This document shows, piece by piece, positions 12,501 through 21,890 of a stretch of DNA of 44,125 nucleotides. A program made the position numbers and the translations under genes. Within the stretch, counting starts at the first letter, position 1. Each line of letters begins with the position of its first letter. The stretch comes from a bacterium (lineage in GTDB: Bacteria > Patescibacteriota > Gracilibacteria > Absconditabacterales > Absconditicoccaceae), in contig JAHDGZ010000006.1 in the NCBI GenBank assembly GCA_020631605.1, positions 1 to 44,125 of the forward strand. Direction: 5' to 3'. The notes below the pieces were generated by a model. That model searched no databases. It had not been told where the DNA came from and saw only the letters and a program-made list of their open reading frames with translations.

Positions 12501-12897
12501 GATTTACTGATTTTGAAATACTACCAAATATAGACCATTGCCTAATACAGAGAAACCAGCAGTTAAGAAAGTTACAAAAGCACAAAAAGGTGGGACTAAT
12601 GCGAAGAAAGTAACACCAGCCAGTGCACCGATAGATACAGGATGATGAGGTACATTTACCATCGCAGATATCAAAAAGTGAGAGCGATATGAGGGATATG
12701 TTAAGTTACTATACAATTATGGTATTTTTGTAACAGTAAAATGAGTTGAATGACTACTACACAAAAATTTCATTGTAGAAGTAGAGTGAGTGAAATTCAA
12801 AGACTACTATAATATTGGTGATAAAATTCGTGTCAAAGCCGACGGTTTCAAAGATGTGAAAGGTGAGCAAAAAGTAATCTGGAGTCAAAAGAAGTAG
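9517..12897 (+). CDS. TraC/VirD4/VirB4-like ATPase with duplicated C-terminal domain and S1-like domain (frame is open from 9292)
   Basis: Walker A VYVVGKTGTGKSTFL; GLCLIDPHGDLVDTV; FMLYIDEFQNFATESF; LIVANQYTSQLD. C-terminal GERYEGYVKLLYNYGIFVTVKGVEGLLHKNFI...YYNIGDKIRVKADGF resembles S1. Joins ORFs 9763, 10363 and 11191. Confidence 0.85.
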
Positions 12898-12991
12898 AAT
12901 CTCATGAAAGTAATTGAAAAATGAGATATGTTGACAAAAAGTGTTATATGTGTATAATTTGTATGTTTATTATACAATATCTTTTTGTTCA

Positions 12992-14419
12992 ATGAGAAAT
13001 GATTTAGCTACCAGTATAGTGCAATGATTGTCAGAAAATGGAGATGTTGAATCAAAAATTAATCTTTTCGCCTCCTTGGATATGCCTGATCTTCCTGAGG
13101 AGCTTAGGAATTTGATAGAACAAGCGTTAAATATAGTTTCAAATTTTTCCACAAATGTGGCTAAGTACAAAGACGTATACAATAAGTTAAGTCAGAAACG
13201 TGAGGAGGATAGTTTACCTTCATTAGAGACTATATTGCTAACCATGGGTATGAGCAATGACCAAAAAGCAGTAAGGTTAAAGAGTCTAACAAAAGATATA
13301 TCTCAGTTTCAGTGATTAAAAAAAAACAATATAACTACATGTCTGACTCAAATTCATAAGTTACATGAAGAGCATAAAATCTGACCATTTGAGTTACAAA
13401 AGCATCCATCAATTATGGAGCAAAATATAAAGACATTACAAAAAATCAATGATCTCACACGAGAAGACGCAAAATCTCTATTCCAACTTGGCGCAGATCA
13501 CTGAGTATTTTGAATTGATGAAGAGATAGAAAGTCTCAAAAACATCTTAAGACATTGTGATGACATCAATCCTAGGGGTTTTGTAAGAGTTGGATCTAAT
13601 ATTATTAAAGTATTAGTGTCTGTAGTTTTATCGATGATGTTTACTACATTACAAACATCAGATCCAAATGATTATTCTCATCCCTTAAAGACATGATTAC
13701 TATTTGCACTAGTATTTGGAGCTAGTTTCGTCTGATTCAGTAAATTAATGAAATTGACAGATGATACGTGAGGACCAACACAATACGATGAATGATTACT
13801 CTTGGCTAACAAAGATGAATTTCTTAGGATTCAGCAGTCACTTCAACAAAAGTGAGATCATCTAGACAAAATAAAGACTCTGGATATATCTTTTGACGAA
13901 TGAGTTGATACAAGTGTTTTGGTTAAACAATGAATTTTCACCAAAGAGGAGTATGGTAATCTGAGCGAAGAGTTTATCTTGCAAAATGAGAAGAATCAAG
14001 CCAGGATTATGGATTATCTAAGTTTAAGCGAATTGTGAAGATTGAGGTTGAATAAAAAAATAACTTCTAAAATGATCGAGCATATACTCAAGAAGAAAGC
14101 ACTGATTGATAGAGTAGCAAGGGTCAAGAATAAGAAGTTAACTGAAATAATGGATACTTATATCAAAATAGCTGAGTTAGATGATGCTGAAGAACAAAAG
14201 TACTGATTTTGGGATGCAGAGTTGATTTTAAAAACAATATTCCCACAGTACGATACTTTTGAAAAAGCAGACATAGGTTCAATACTTCAATTATTAAGCA
14301 TATTTATGGACCCAGAAAATGGATGAGAGTATTCTTTTCCAGAGTCTTTGGAGAATAAAGATCAACCTCTTGATTTAGAAGAGTTGAAACTCCCTATAAA
14401 AGAAGATAGAAAGGCCTAA
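12992..14419 (+). CDS. Hypothetical protein with central hydrophobic hairpin and charged/coiled-coil-like flanks
   Basis: MRNDLATSIVQGLSENGDVESKINLF...; two hydrophobic stretches (IIKVLVSVVLSMMFTTLQT; GLLFALVFGASFVGFSKLM); TAA at 14417-14419. Confidence 0.7.
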
Positions 14420-14844
14420 GCAACCTTATAAGCACTATTGATATCTTGCATCAGTCTCATTGGTTCTTCGAGTGCCCAACCAAATGTCATATGCAAGAAG
14501 TTGTTCTTGCGTTGTGCTGATTGTAGAGTAGCCATATGTTCGTTCATAGTTGCTACCAAGCCGTATTCTTGAGTGTGGGCTCATCATTGTGCGAGGTCTT
14601 TTTGGATATCACGAAGGTGATGTCTTAGTTTTTTGATTAATCAAACAACACGATCTACCATCAAGAAGTCGCCGTGTCATCCAGATCATCAGAAATTACT
14701 AACTACCTTACTTGCATATTCTCTGATAGCTTCCCAAGTAAGAGTCATAGCTTGACTGATTTGATTGACGCAGTCAGAGATGATGTTAAGGTGTCATTGA
14801 ACAGAATTAGATGATTCGCTAGCTGTGTTGATTGATCAATTCAT
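14416..14844 (-). CDS. Hypothetical protein (start uncertain)
   Basis: Minus frame: MNGSINTASESSNSVQGHLNIISDCVNQISQAMTLTWEAIREYASKVVSNFGGSGGHGDFLMVDRVVGLIKKLRHHLRDIQKDLAQGGAHTQEYG...VA*; frame remains open upstream to about 14997 without ATG. Confidence 0.55.
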
Positions 14845-15100
14845 GAGTAGGGTAGTAGAAGAATAAATGTTTTGTGATGATTCCAGTGTACGAACGAATA
14901 GAAAAAAAACTACTTTTCAGACTTTTTTGTCACCAAAATAATCAGAAAAAAAGAGAAGATCAAAAAATATAGTGACAAAAAAAATATACGACGTAGAGTC
15001 GAAAACCTAAAGTTATCAGCAAGAAAGATGTCTAGGGGTGATAATTTGCACAATAGCAGCACGTAGTGTATAATCAGGTATCTTTACTTGGTATCTACTT

Positions 15101-15859
15101 ATGTCAAAGCTGTGATGGATCACCTATGTATTATGAATAGGAGTATATGGAGTCGTGTCTTGGTGAATTGCTAGTGACATGTTTTATCATGCAAAAACAT
15201 ATGAGAATACAATAGTACAAGAAGTAGAAATAGACGGGCAAGTTGTTGAAGTTGCTGAAGAAGAGTATACAGATAGAGTAATAGAAGAAAAGAGTGTGAG
15301 TCCTACACCCACATTAAGTTTTTCAACACAAACAGTTGAGTGAGTATGAGAAGAAGACAAAGAACTAACCTTGTGTCAGAAGCAAGGTGATATGTCAGAG
15401 TCAGAGTGTGAGACGCTACTTGCATTCTATGAACAAATGAATGGAGACGTGTGGAAAAATAATGATTGACGAAAAAAGACAGAGAGTGTGTGTAGTTGGT
15501 ATGGAGTTTGATGTCAGTGATGAAGTGTAGTGACACTTCAGTTAGCAAACAACAATATAGTCTGATGGTTGTCTCCAGAAATTGGTAAGCTATCAAGTCT
15601 CATATCATTAGATCTATCTGGTAACAACAAACTAACCTGACCACTTAAAGTGGTAGAGGAGTTGGAATTTCTCAAAAGAGTAAACGTAGTTGATGCAAGC
15701 CTGTGTTGAAGATTAGGTGATGGTATGATTGAAAAGTTAGAATCAAACAAAGCGTTCAATCTCTACGCAAGATGAAACAATCTTTTGTTAGATAAACTTA
15801 GTGAACAGGTTGCCTATACTATAGGAGAACAGAAGAATCCAAGAATCTGTGCACGTTAA
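15101..15859 (+). CDS. Membrane-anchored short leucine-rich-repeat protein
   Basis: N-terminal hydrophobic anchor MSKLGWITYVLGIGVYGVVSWGIA; LLAFYEQMNGDVWKNNDGRKKTESVCSWYGVGCQGGSVVTLQLANNNIVGWLSPEIGKLSSLISLDLSGNNKLTGPL resembles an LRRNT cap followed by LRRs. Confidence 0.8.
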
Positions 15860-15863
15860 TATA

Positions 15864-16262
15864 TTAGAGGAGGGAAAGTGATTGTCCTGGGACAAAGTAC
15901 TTAGGTGTGCCCAATCTTTTCATCATTACTTCACGACAAAAATCTATAGCTATAGATTGTTCAACAGTAGGAAAAGGTATTACAAAAGTAGCTCATCCAA
16001 TTCATTCCAGATGTTGTAGATGATGATCATATCAGTTAGTGATATCTGCTAGATACACTGATGGTTTTTCAGTTTCAAAGACACTAGTTTGATCTATATT
16101 CGTGTCATAGAGAAAAATAAAATCATCAATATGAATGATCGAGTGACTTTCATCTTTAGACAATGAATGTGATGGGCCATTAATGAGTACTGTTTTTTCA
16201 TCAATAGAAATTCAAGGATGAGATAAGAAGATCGTTTTGTCTCAATCAAAGCGTATTTCCAT
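15864..16262 (-). CDS. Hypothetical protein
   Basis: MEIRFDGDKTIFLSHPGISIDEKTVLINGPSHSLSKDESHSIIHIDDFIFLYDTN...; TAA at 15864-15866. Confidence 0.65.
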
Positions 16263-16293
16263 AGAAGTTAGTAGTAGAGCTGATAAGAGTGTT

Positions 16294-16788
16294 TTAGTCT
16301 AGTTTTTTAAGAAAGTCTTCTTTGATCTGTGATCTTTTGTCCTGTTTCGTGATAGAGAGATGTGCAGTTCTGATAAGTTCTCTCATATCAGGGTAGTAGA
16401 GTAGTTCGATAATAGTAGAAATACTTGCTCGCATATAAACACCAAGATATCATTCACCATCAAAAATTTGTACGGATGAAGGATCTCCAGAATACTCAAC
16501 GAGGAAATAGGTAACATCTTTATTTAGTGTTCAATGTCCGTCAGCACTTCTTAACTGAGTAGTTCAAACTTTTTGTTTCAAAAGGAGGTTGTTGATCGGC
16601 AATCATGTTTCTTCTCAAATTTCTCTAAGAGCAGCAGTTTCTGTGCTTTCTCATTGTTGGATCTTACCTTTGGGAGCAACCCACTCAATCTTTCCTGATT
16701 TAGCGTGTCTTTTGATAAGCAAATATCTTGGTCAGTCATCACTGATATAATAAACGATACCTCAAGCTGATTGTATTATTTCTGTCAT
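16294..16788 (-). CDS. Nudix hydrolase
   Basis: MTEIIQSAGGIVYYISDDGPRYLLIKRHAKSGKIEWVAPKGKIQQGESTETAALREIGEETGL; Nudix box (GX5EX7REXXEEXG) with TGA glycines. Confidence 0.9.
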
Positions 16789-16821
16789 AGGTCTAGTGGT
16801 AATGTATGTATAAAAAGTTGG

Positions 16822-17283
16822 TTAGAACAAACTTCGCTTGCTGCTATCAAAGAGATCTTCATCAATCATAGTCGCAATGCGATTGGCAGCAGAGGCACGT
16901 CATTCTTGTACACGTGCAAAGCTCGTATCTATTCAATCTATGCTATTGTTATCTGAAAGTCTGTCTTGTTGTCCAGATCAAGTATCTTGTATGTTAGTCT
17001 CGTCTACGATCTTTTGACGTGTCTCGATTACTTCTTGTTTGAGATTGTCAAAGTCTTTGTGAGGTGCCTCAGCTAGTGACTCGTTGCTTAGTATCTCTCC
17101 ATGAAGATCTTTCAATTCAGATGTGGTTTCGAGAACAACGGTTTCTGTTAGAGTATCTTTTCGTTTTTCTAAAGTAGTCAGAGATCTTTTCGTAATGTCT
17201 TTCACACGATCCCATAAGGAGAGGGCATTTTTCTGCTCATTCTGTGACTGTTTTTCAAATGTGTTATCAAGTATATTTACCAT
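16822..17283 (-). CDS. Hypothetical protein
   Basis: ORF 16978..17283 extended through TGA: ...NIQDTGSGQQDRLSDNNSIDGIDTSFARVQEGRASAANRIATMIDEDLFDSSKRSLF*. Confidence 0.65.
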
Positions 17284-17311
17284 AGGAGAGAAAAAGAATA
17301 TCAGAAGTGAT

Positions 17312-17980
17312 CTAACCGTATTGTTGTACTATCTTGTTTAAGATCGAAAGATTTTTTTTGTAATCAACTCTTAATGGTCAGAGAATACAAACTATACCAT
17401 TATAGCCGTTAACATTTACTTTTCCATAAACACATGACATGATAACTCATTCATGATCAATAAATGTATAGTATGCTTCTTGTTGTTTGAGCATCTTTGT
17501 TCCAATGGTCTCAACGATTTCTTTCTTCTCAATAAAGTCAACAATGGTCTCTACCGTTTCTTGCTCATCATTGACATGCTTGAGCAATTTATTAACACCT
17601 AGGTAGTAGTACTCATCATTATCAAGAAAGCCACAGACAACTCAGTCTGCTCGTTCTCCTATCTTTTCTACTAAATATTTTAGTGAGTTTCTTGCCATAT
17701 CAGTATCTAAGTTTGCTGGAACCAGTGAGGTTCACTTATCACTTTGAAAAGTATCGATATATGCACTGAGTCACTCCACCGTTGGTATTCTTCCAGAGCT
17801 ATTGTATGGTTGATAGACTAGTCCACTTTCTTCCAATAGATTTAAATATTTTCTCAATGTAGAAGGTGCGTATTTTACATCTTCTAAAGTATGGAGATAT
17901 TTAGACCCAACTGGTCATCATTTTTCAATATAATTTTCGATCACTATGTCTAGCAGAGCTAGAAGTTTATCTTTTTTCAT
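17312..17980 (-). CDS. hrcA: HrcA-like winged-helix repressor
   Basis: MKKDKLLALLDIVIENYIEKGGPVGSKYLHTLEDVKYAPSTLRKYLNLLEESGLVYQPYNSSGRIPTVEGLSAYIDTF; matches HrcA N-terminal PVGSK...SP.T.R..L..LE..GL..QPH.S.GR.PT..G...Y. Confidence 0.8.
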
Positions 17981-18082
17981 AATTGAATAGTAGCATAAGA
18001 AGGATGCTTTTACTATAAAAAAAACCTCGTCTGACGCAAGGTGAGTTACTTGAAGAAAAAAGTAATGTATAACATGAACTCT

Positions 18083-18589
18083 TTACGTCAGTGAAGAAGA
18101 AACAATGGTAGAAACTGGTGTCTGAATGCATATCCTCAGTGATGATGCATGAAGATACTCAGTAATGGTAAAAACTAACATAGCTTTGAGTGTATGTATA
18201 ATCTGCCATTTTTGTCATTCGATATCGTTGTCACGTTGAGAGAGGAGTGAGGAAATGTTACCAGGGATAAGAGATCTTCATCTTTGTGAAATATAATAAT
18301 CAATGCTGATTTCCTTCTTTGATTGTGTCTGTGTGTCTGTTTCTGATTTAGTTGGTCATTGGTTGAGAGAGACAAATAGTTCTTTCATAAGACGATTGTT
18401 TTCACTGTCTATAGTCTCAAGATGTTCTGCAAAGGCTTCTTTGAACTGTCGCAGATTTATTGCTTTATAAAAATTCATATGCTCAAAAGAACGTTCTACT
18501 TCTTCACGAAGATATCATGCAATATCTAATGAGTTCAGATAATGAGTTATTTCACGTTTATAGTGAGTTTTTTTTGATAGTGGCTTCAT
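18083..18589 (-). CDS. Hypothetical protein
   Basis: MKPLSKKTHYKREITHYLNSLDIAGYLREEVERSFEHMNFYKAINLRQFKEAFAEHLETIDSENNRLMKELF...; ends 28 nt upstream of the ABC ATPase stop, same strand. Confidence 0.65.
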
Positions 18590-18616
18590 ATCTATGAGAC
18601 TAGTGAGTATAAATTG

Positions 18617-19366
18617 TTATGCAGATTTTTTACGAGTAATGGTGTGATCAATCAATGATCCTCTTGTGTAAGAAGATGCTTTCTTGGTTCTCTCTAGTTG
18701 TGTTCATTCTAGTGTAATAAAACGTACCTGAGATTGTTCAGTGATGTATTTGGTAAGCATTAAGTCATGGGTGATAACGATCATTGTATGACCGAGCTTG
18801 TGAGCTGAAATCATAAGATCAGCAGTCAGCTTACTTGAAGTTCGATCAAGGTTTCATGTTGGTTCATCAGCGATCATGAGAGTTGGCTTTTTAATCATTG
18901 CTCTAGCAAAGGATACTTTTTGTTTTTCTCCACCAGAAAGATGATGTAACATTTTTCCTCAGAGATGAGCTATTCAGAGTTGCGAAACAATATTTCTATA
19001 TGCAGAGTCAATACTATCGAAATCATGGCCCATTAACCACAGTGGATAAGTGATATTGTCTGCAACATTTTTACTGCTCAGTAAGTTGTTGTTTTGGAAG
19101 ACAAGACCTAGTTGTTTTTTATATGCTTGTAGTTCATTATCAGAAAATCTGCTGATATCTTCACGGCCTCGAAATACTTGCCCAGTTTGCGCTGGTAAGT
19201 TTCCTGTGAGTAGTTTCATAAGAGTTGTTTTACCTGAACCAGAAGCTCATTGAATAATCACAAAGTCTCCCTTGTTAATCTCTAGATTAAGTCAATTTAA
19301 TAAAGGAGTATCATCGTATGACCAGGTAAGGTTATGTGTTGAAAGTATAGTTTCTGTTGAGTGCAT
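18617..19366 (-). CDS. ABC transporter ATP-binding protein, FtsE/LolD-like
   Basis: Walker [18 protein letters not shown]-loop VFQNNNLL; signature [16 protein letters not shown]; Walker [15 protein letters not shown]-loop VITHD. Confidence 0.93.
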
Positions 19367-19418
19367 ATGATGGTAGTTGATATAAATAGTACAATTTCAA
19401 CTATATAGAATCCTCCAT

Positions 19419-19487
19419 ATGAGTAAAAAAAACAAGACTCATTTCTTTATGATTGATTGACATTTTTCTTCTATGCATCGTGAGTAG
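19419..19487 (+). CDS. Candidate leader peptide of pheS attenuator: MSKKNKTHFFMIDGHFSSMHRE
   Basis: 22-codon ORF read with TGA=Gly, three Phe codons, TAG at 19485-19487, between the divergent ABC gene and pheS. Confidence 0.4.
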
Positions 19488-19504
19488 GTATTTGTGCTTT
19501 GCAA

Positions 19505-19557
19505 TTATCTCTAAGATGCCTATAGGGAGATAACATAGGATTTACTATCTCTTTTTT
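19505..19557 (+). promoter_or_regulatory. Candidate attenuator upstream of pheS
   Basis: TTATCTC (19505-19511) pairs with GAGATAA (19527-19533); alternatively GAGATA (19527-19532) pairs with TATCTC (19546-19551) followed by T6 (19552-19557). Confidence 0.45.
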
Positions 19558-19565
19558 GCAAGAAG

Positions 19566-20573
19566 ATGACAAAAGAAAAACTCTTACAGGAATTACACGC
19601 AATTACTGAAAAACAAGAACTTGATAACTACTTTCAAGAGTACCTCTGAAAGTGAGGAAAAATAACAACAGAGTTTAAGAATCTAAAATCTTTGACTCCA
19701 GAAGAGAAAAAGCAAAAAGGTGCAGAACTCAAAGAGATGAAAAATGAGGTGGAAGATGCGTATCAAAAGAAACTAAGAAGTATTGAGATTGCTTTAACAA
19801 ACGAACAGTTGATAAGAGAAGATCCCATTGATATATCACTGGATGCTCCTCAATGATATGACGCACATGTTAATTTGTTGGCGAAAGAAAGAAGACACGT
19901 CGAAGATGTAGCAAAATGATTATGAATGACGGTTGAGTATGGCCATGACATAGTCAGTAAATATGAAAATTTCTATTCAGTGAATATCCCAGCAGATCAT
20001 CCTGCAACTGAAATGCATGATACAATATACTTGAAACAAAAAAATGAAAAAGGAGAAAATTTTGTATTAAGGACACATACAACTGCTCATGATGTCCAGT
20101 ATATTAAGAAGTACGGAACACCTCTTTCACTATTAACACTCGGGAAAGTATATAGATATGAAAAGCTGGACGCATCACATGATACAGCATTCTGGCAAAT
20201 TGATTGACTAGTGATAGACAAGGGTATGTGAATAGCACATTTTAAGTCGTTTATGACACAGTTCCTTTCTGCACTTTTTGAAGAAGAGAAGCATATTAGA
20301 TTGAGACCGGCATACTTCCCATTTGTTGAGCCAGGATTCGAAATAGATGTGAATTATAACATTGGTTCAAAAGAGTGAGATGATAATCGACTAGAGCTTT
20401 TAGGTGCCTGAATGATTCATCCACACGTCTTACGCGAAGGAGGTCTGGATCCAGAGGTATATAGTGGTTTTGCCTTTGGGATAGGTCTAACAAGACTAGT
20501 TGCAATCAAGCATGGTCTCAAAGATGTTCGTTTGCTGACAAACGGAGACCTTAGATTTGTAAAGTCCTTCTAA
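19566..20573 (+). CDS. pheS: Phenylalanine-tRNA ligase alpha subunit
   Basis: [13 protein letters not shown]...[13 protein letters not shown]...[28 protein letters not shown]...[16 protein letters not shown]...LLGAGMIHPHVL...[18 protein letters not shown]; class II aaRS motifs. Confidence 0.95.
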
Positions 20574-20614
20574 GAATACACACTATATTTAATTGAGTAA
20601 AAGTACGATCACTG

Positions 20615-21241
20615 ATGACTTCATTAGGTTTGTTGTTGAGTATAGTTTGAGTTCACCTATTGGCAGTAGTAAGTCCTGGACCAGACTTTATCGTAGCAGT
20701 CAAAAATTCTCTTCGTTATGGGAGAGGAGCAGGCTTGTATACAGCAGTCTGATTTGGTCTATGAATTGCGGTACATGTAACATATTGTGCGTTATGATTA
20801 GCTCTGATTATTTCAAAATCTATCATCTTATTTACTGCTATCAAGTGGTTGGGTGCACTGTATCTCATTTGGTTATGAGTGAGCTCTTTAGTGACAAAAT
20901 CATCACCATTAGAGATTCTTGAACCAACTTGTGATAAAACAAGCATTACAAGAAAAGCCGCAGTTATGCAATGATTTTGGACAAATGTGCTAAATCCCAA
21001 AGCAACAATTTTTTTCCTCTGATTGTTTAGTATGATGATAACACCAACTACACCTATACGAGTGATAGTGCTATCGTGCGTACTGATGGTTATCAATACT
21101 ATAGTATGGTTTGGGGTTGTGACTGTTTTGTGTACGAATAGCAAGGCGAGACCACTTATTCAAAAATATCAGAAAGGTATCTCTAAGGTCCTTTGAGCAG
21201 CATTAGTTGCATTATGAGTGAAAGTGATTGCTACGGAATAA
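20615..21241 (+). CDS. LysE/RhtB family amino acid exporter
   Basis: MTSLGLLLSIVGVHLLAVVSPGPDFIVAVKNSLRYGRGAGLYTAVGFGLGIAVHVTYCALGLALII...KWLGALYLIWLG; family signature SPGPDF and multiple TM segments. Confidence 0.88.
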
Positions 21242-21262
21242 TTTACACAAAAACCAACATTA

Positions 21263-21793
21263 ATGTACGAAGAAAACGAAATTAAAGTACTGAAGATAAA
21301 TGCAACAGACATTATAAACAAGCTTAACGTATTATGAGCACAAAAGGTATTTGATGATGAAAGAGTGATTTCTAGTTATGATTATGTAGATTGAACCAAG
21401 ACATTGCAGTCAAAATGACAGCACCTCAAAATAACAGAGGAAGGAACTACAAAGATAAGTATAGATGGAAGATCAGAAAGTTGATTGATCACATCTATCA
21501 AAAACAAGATAAGCAGAAAAAGAGAAATGGAGTCGCTCTTGGATGTTTTGTGATTACAGAAAGTAGCAGAAGTACGTGCCAGAAGAGTGTCTTTTGAGCG
21601 AAATTGAGTAGATATAGATATAGATTTTTTTCCAATGATTCAACCCTTTGTAGAGATAGATGCAGACTCAAGTGAGGCAATTGAATGATGTTGTAGTCAG
21701 CTATGATTAGATGTCAAAGAATGATTCATCGGTTCTACAATAGAGGCACATAAACAACTATGAGTTTCATATTTCGAAGTATATAAAAAATAA
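21263..21793 (+). CDS. CYTH-domain-like protein (triphosphate tunnel metalloenzyme candidate)
   Basis: EENEIKVLKINATDIINKLNVLGAQKVFDDERVISSYDYVDGTKTL...VRARRVSFERNGVDIDIDFFPMIQPFVEIDADSSEAIEGCCSQLGL; EXEXK-like start, R.....D.....P.FVEIE-like order. Confidence 0.65.
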
Positions 21794-21797
21794 AAAA

Positions 21798-21859
21798 CAG
21801 TGTAAATATAATTGACATACCAAGATAATAAAGTATGTGTATAAATGTTTTTTACACTG
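21798..21859. repeat. 9-bp perfect inverted repeat flanking a promoter-like element
   Basis: CAGTGTAAA (21798-21806) and TTTACACTG (21851-21859); TTGACA at 21812-21817 with downstream TATGTGTATAAAT. Confidence 0.5.
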
Positions 21860-21890
21860 ATTAATGATTTATGGCGCCTATGTTTCATAG

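Noticed and set aside
15303-15759. Minus ORFs 15303..15596 and 15538..15759
   Set aside because: Antisense to the LRR gene, which has clear protein-level motifs.
18000-18055. Possible terminators (AGCAT-N7-ATGCT-TTTT and ACCTCGTCTGACGCAAGGT) upstream of hrcA
   Set aside because: Stems are only 4-5 bp or mismatched; not enough to call without folding energies or conservation.
20716-21144. 142-aa minus ORF
   Set aside because: Antisense to the LysE/RhtB gene, which has the SPGPDF signature and TM pattern.
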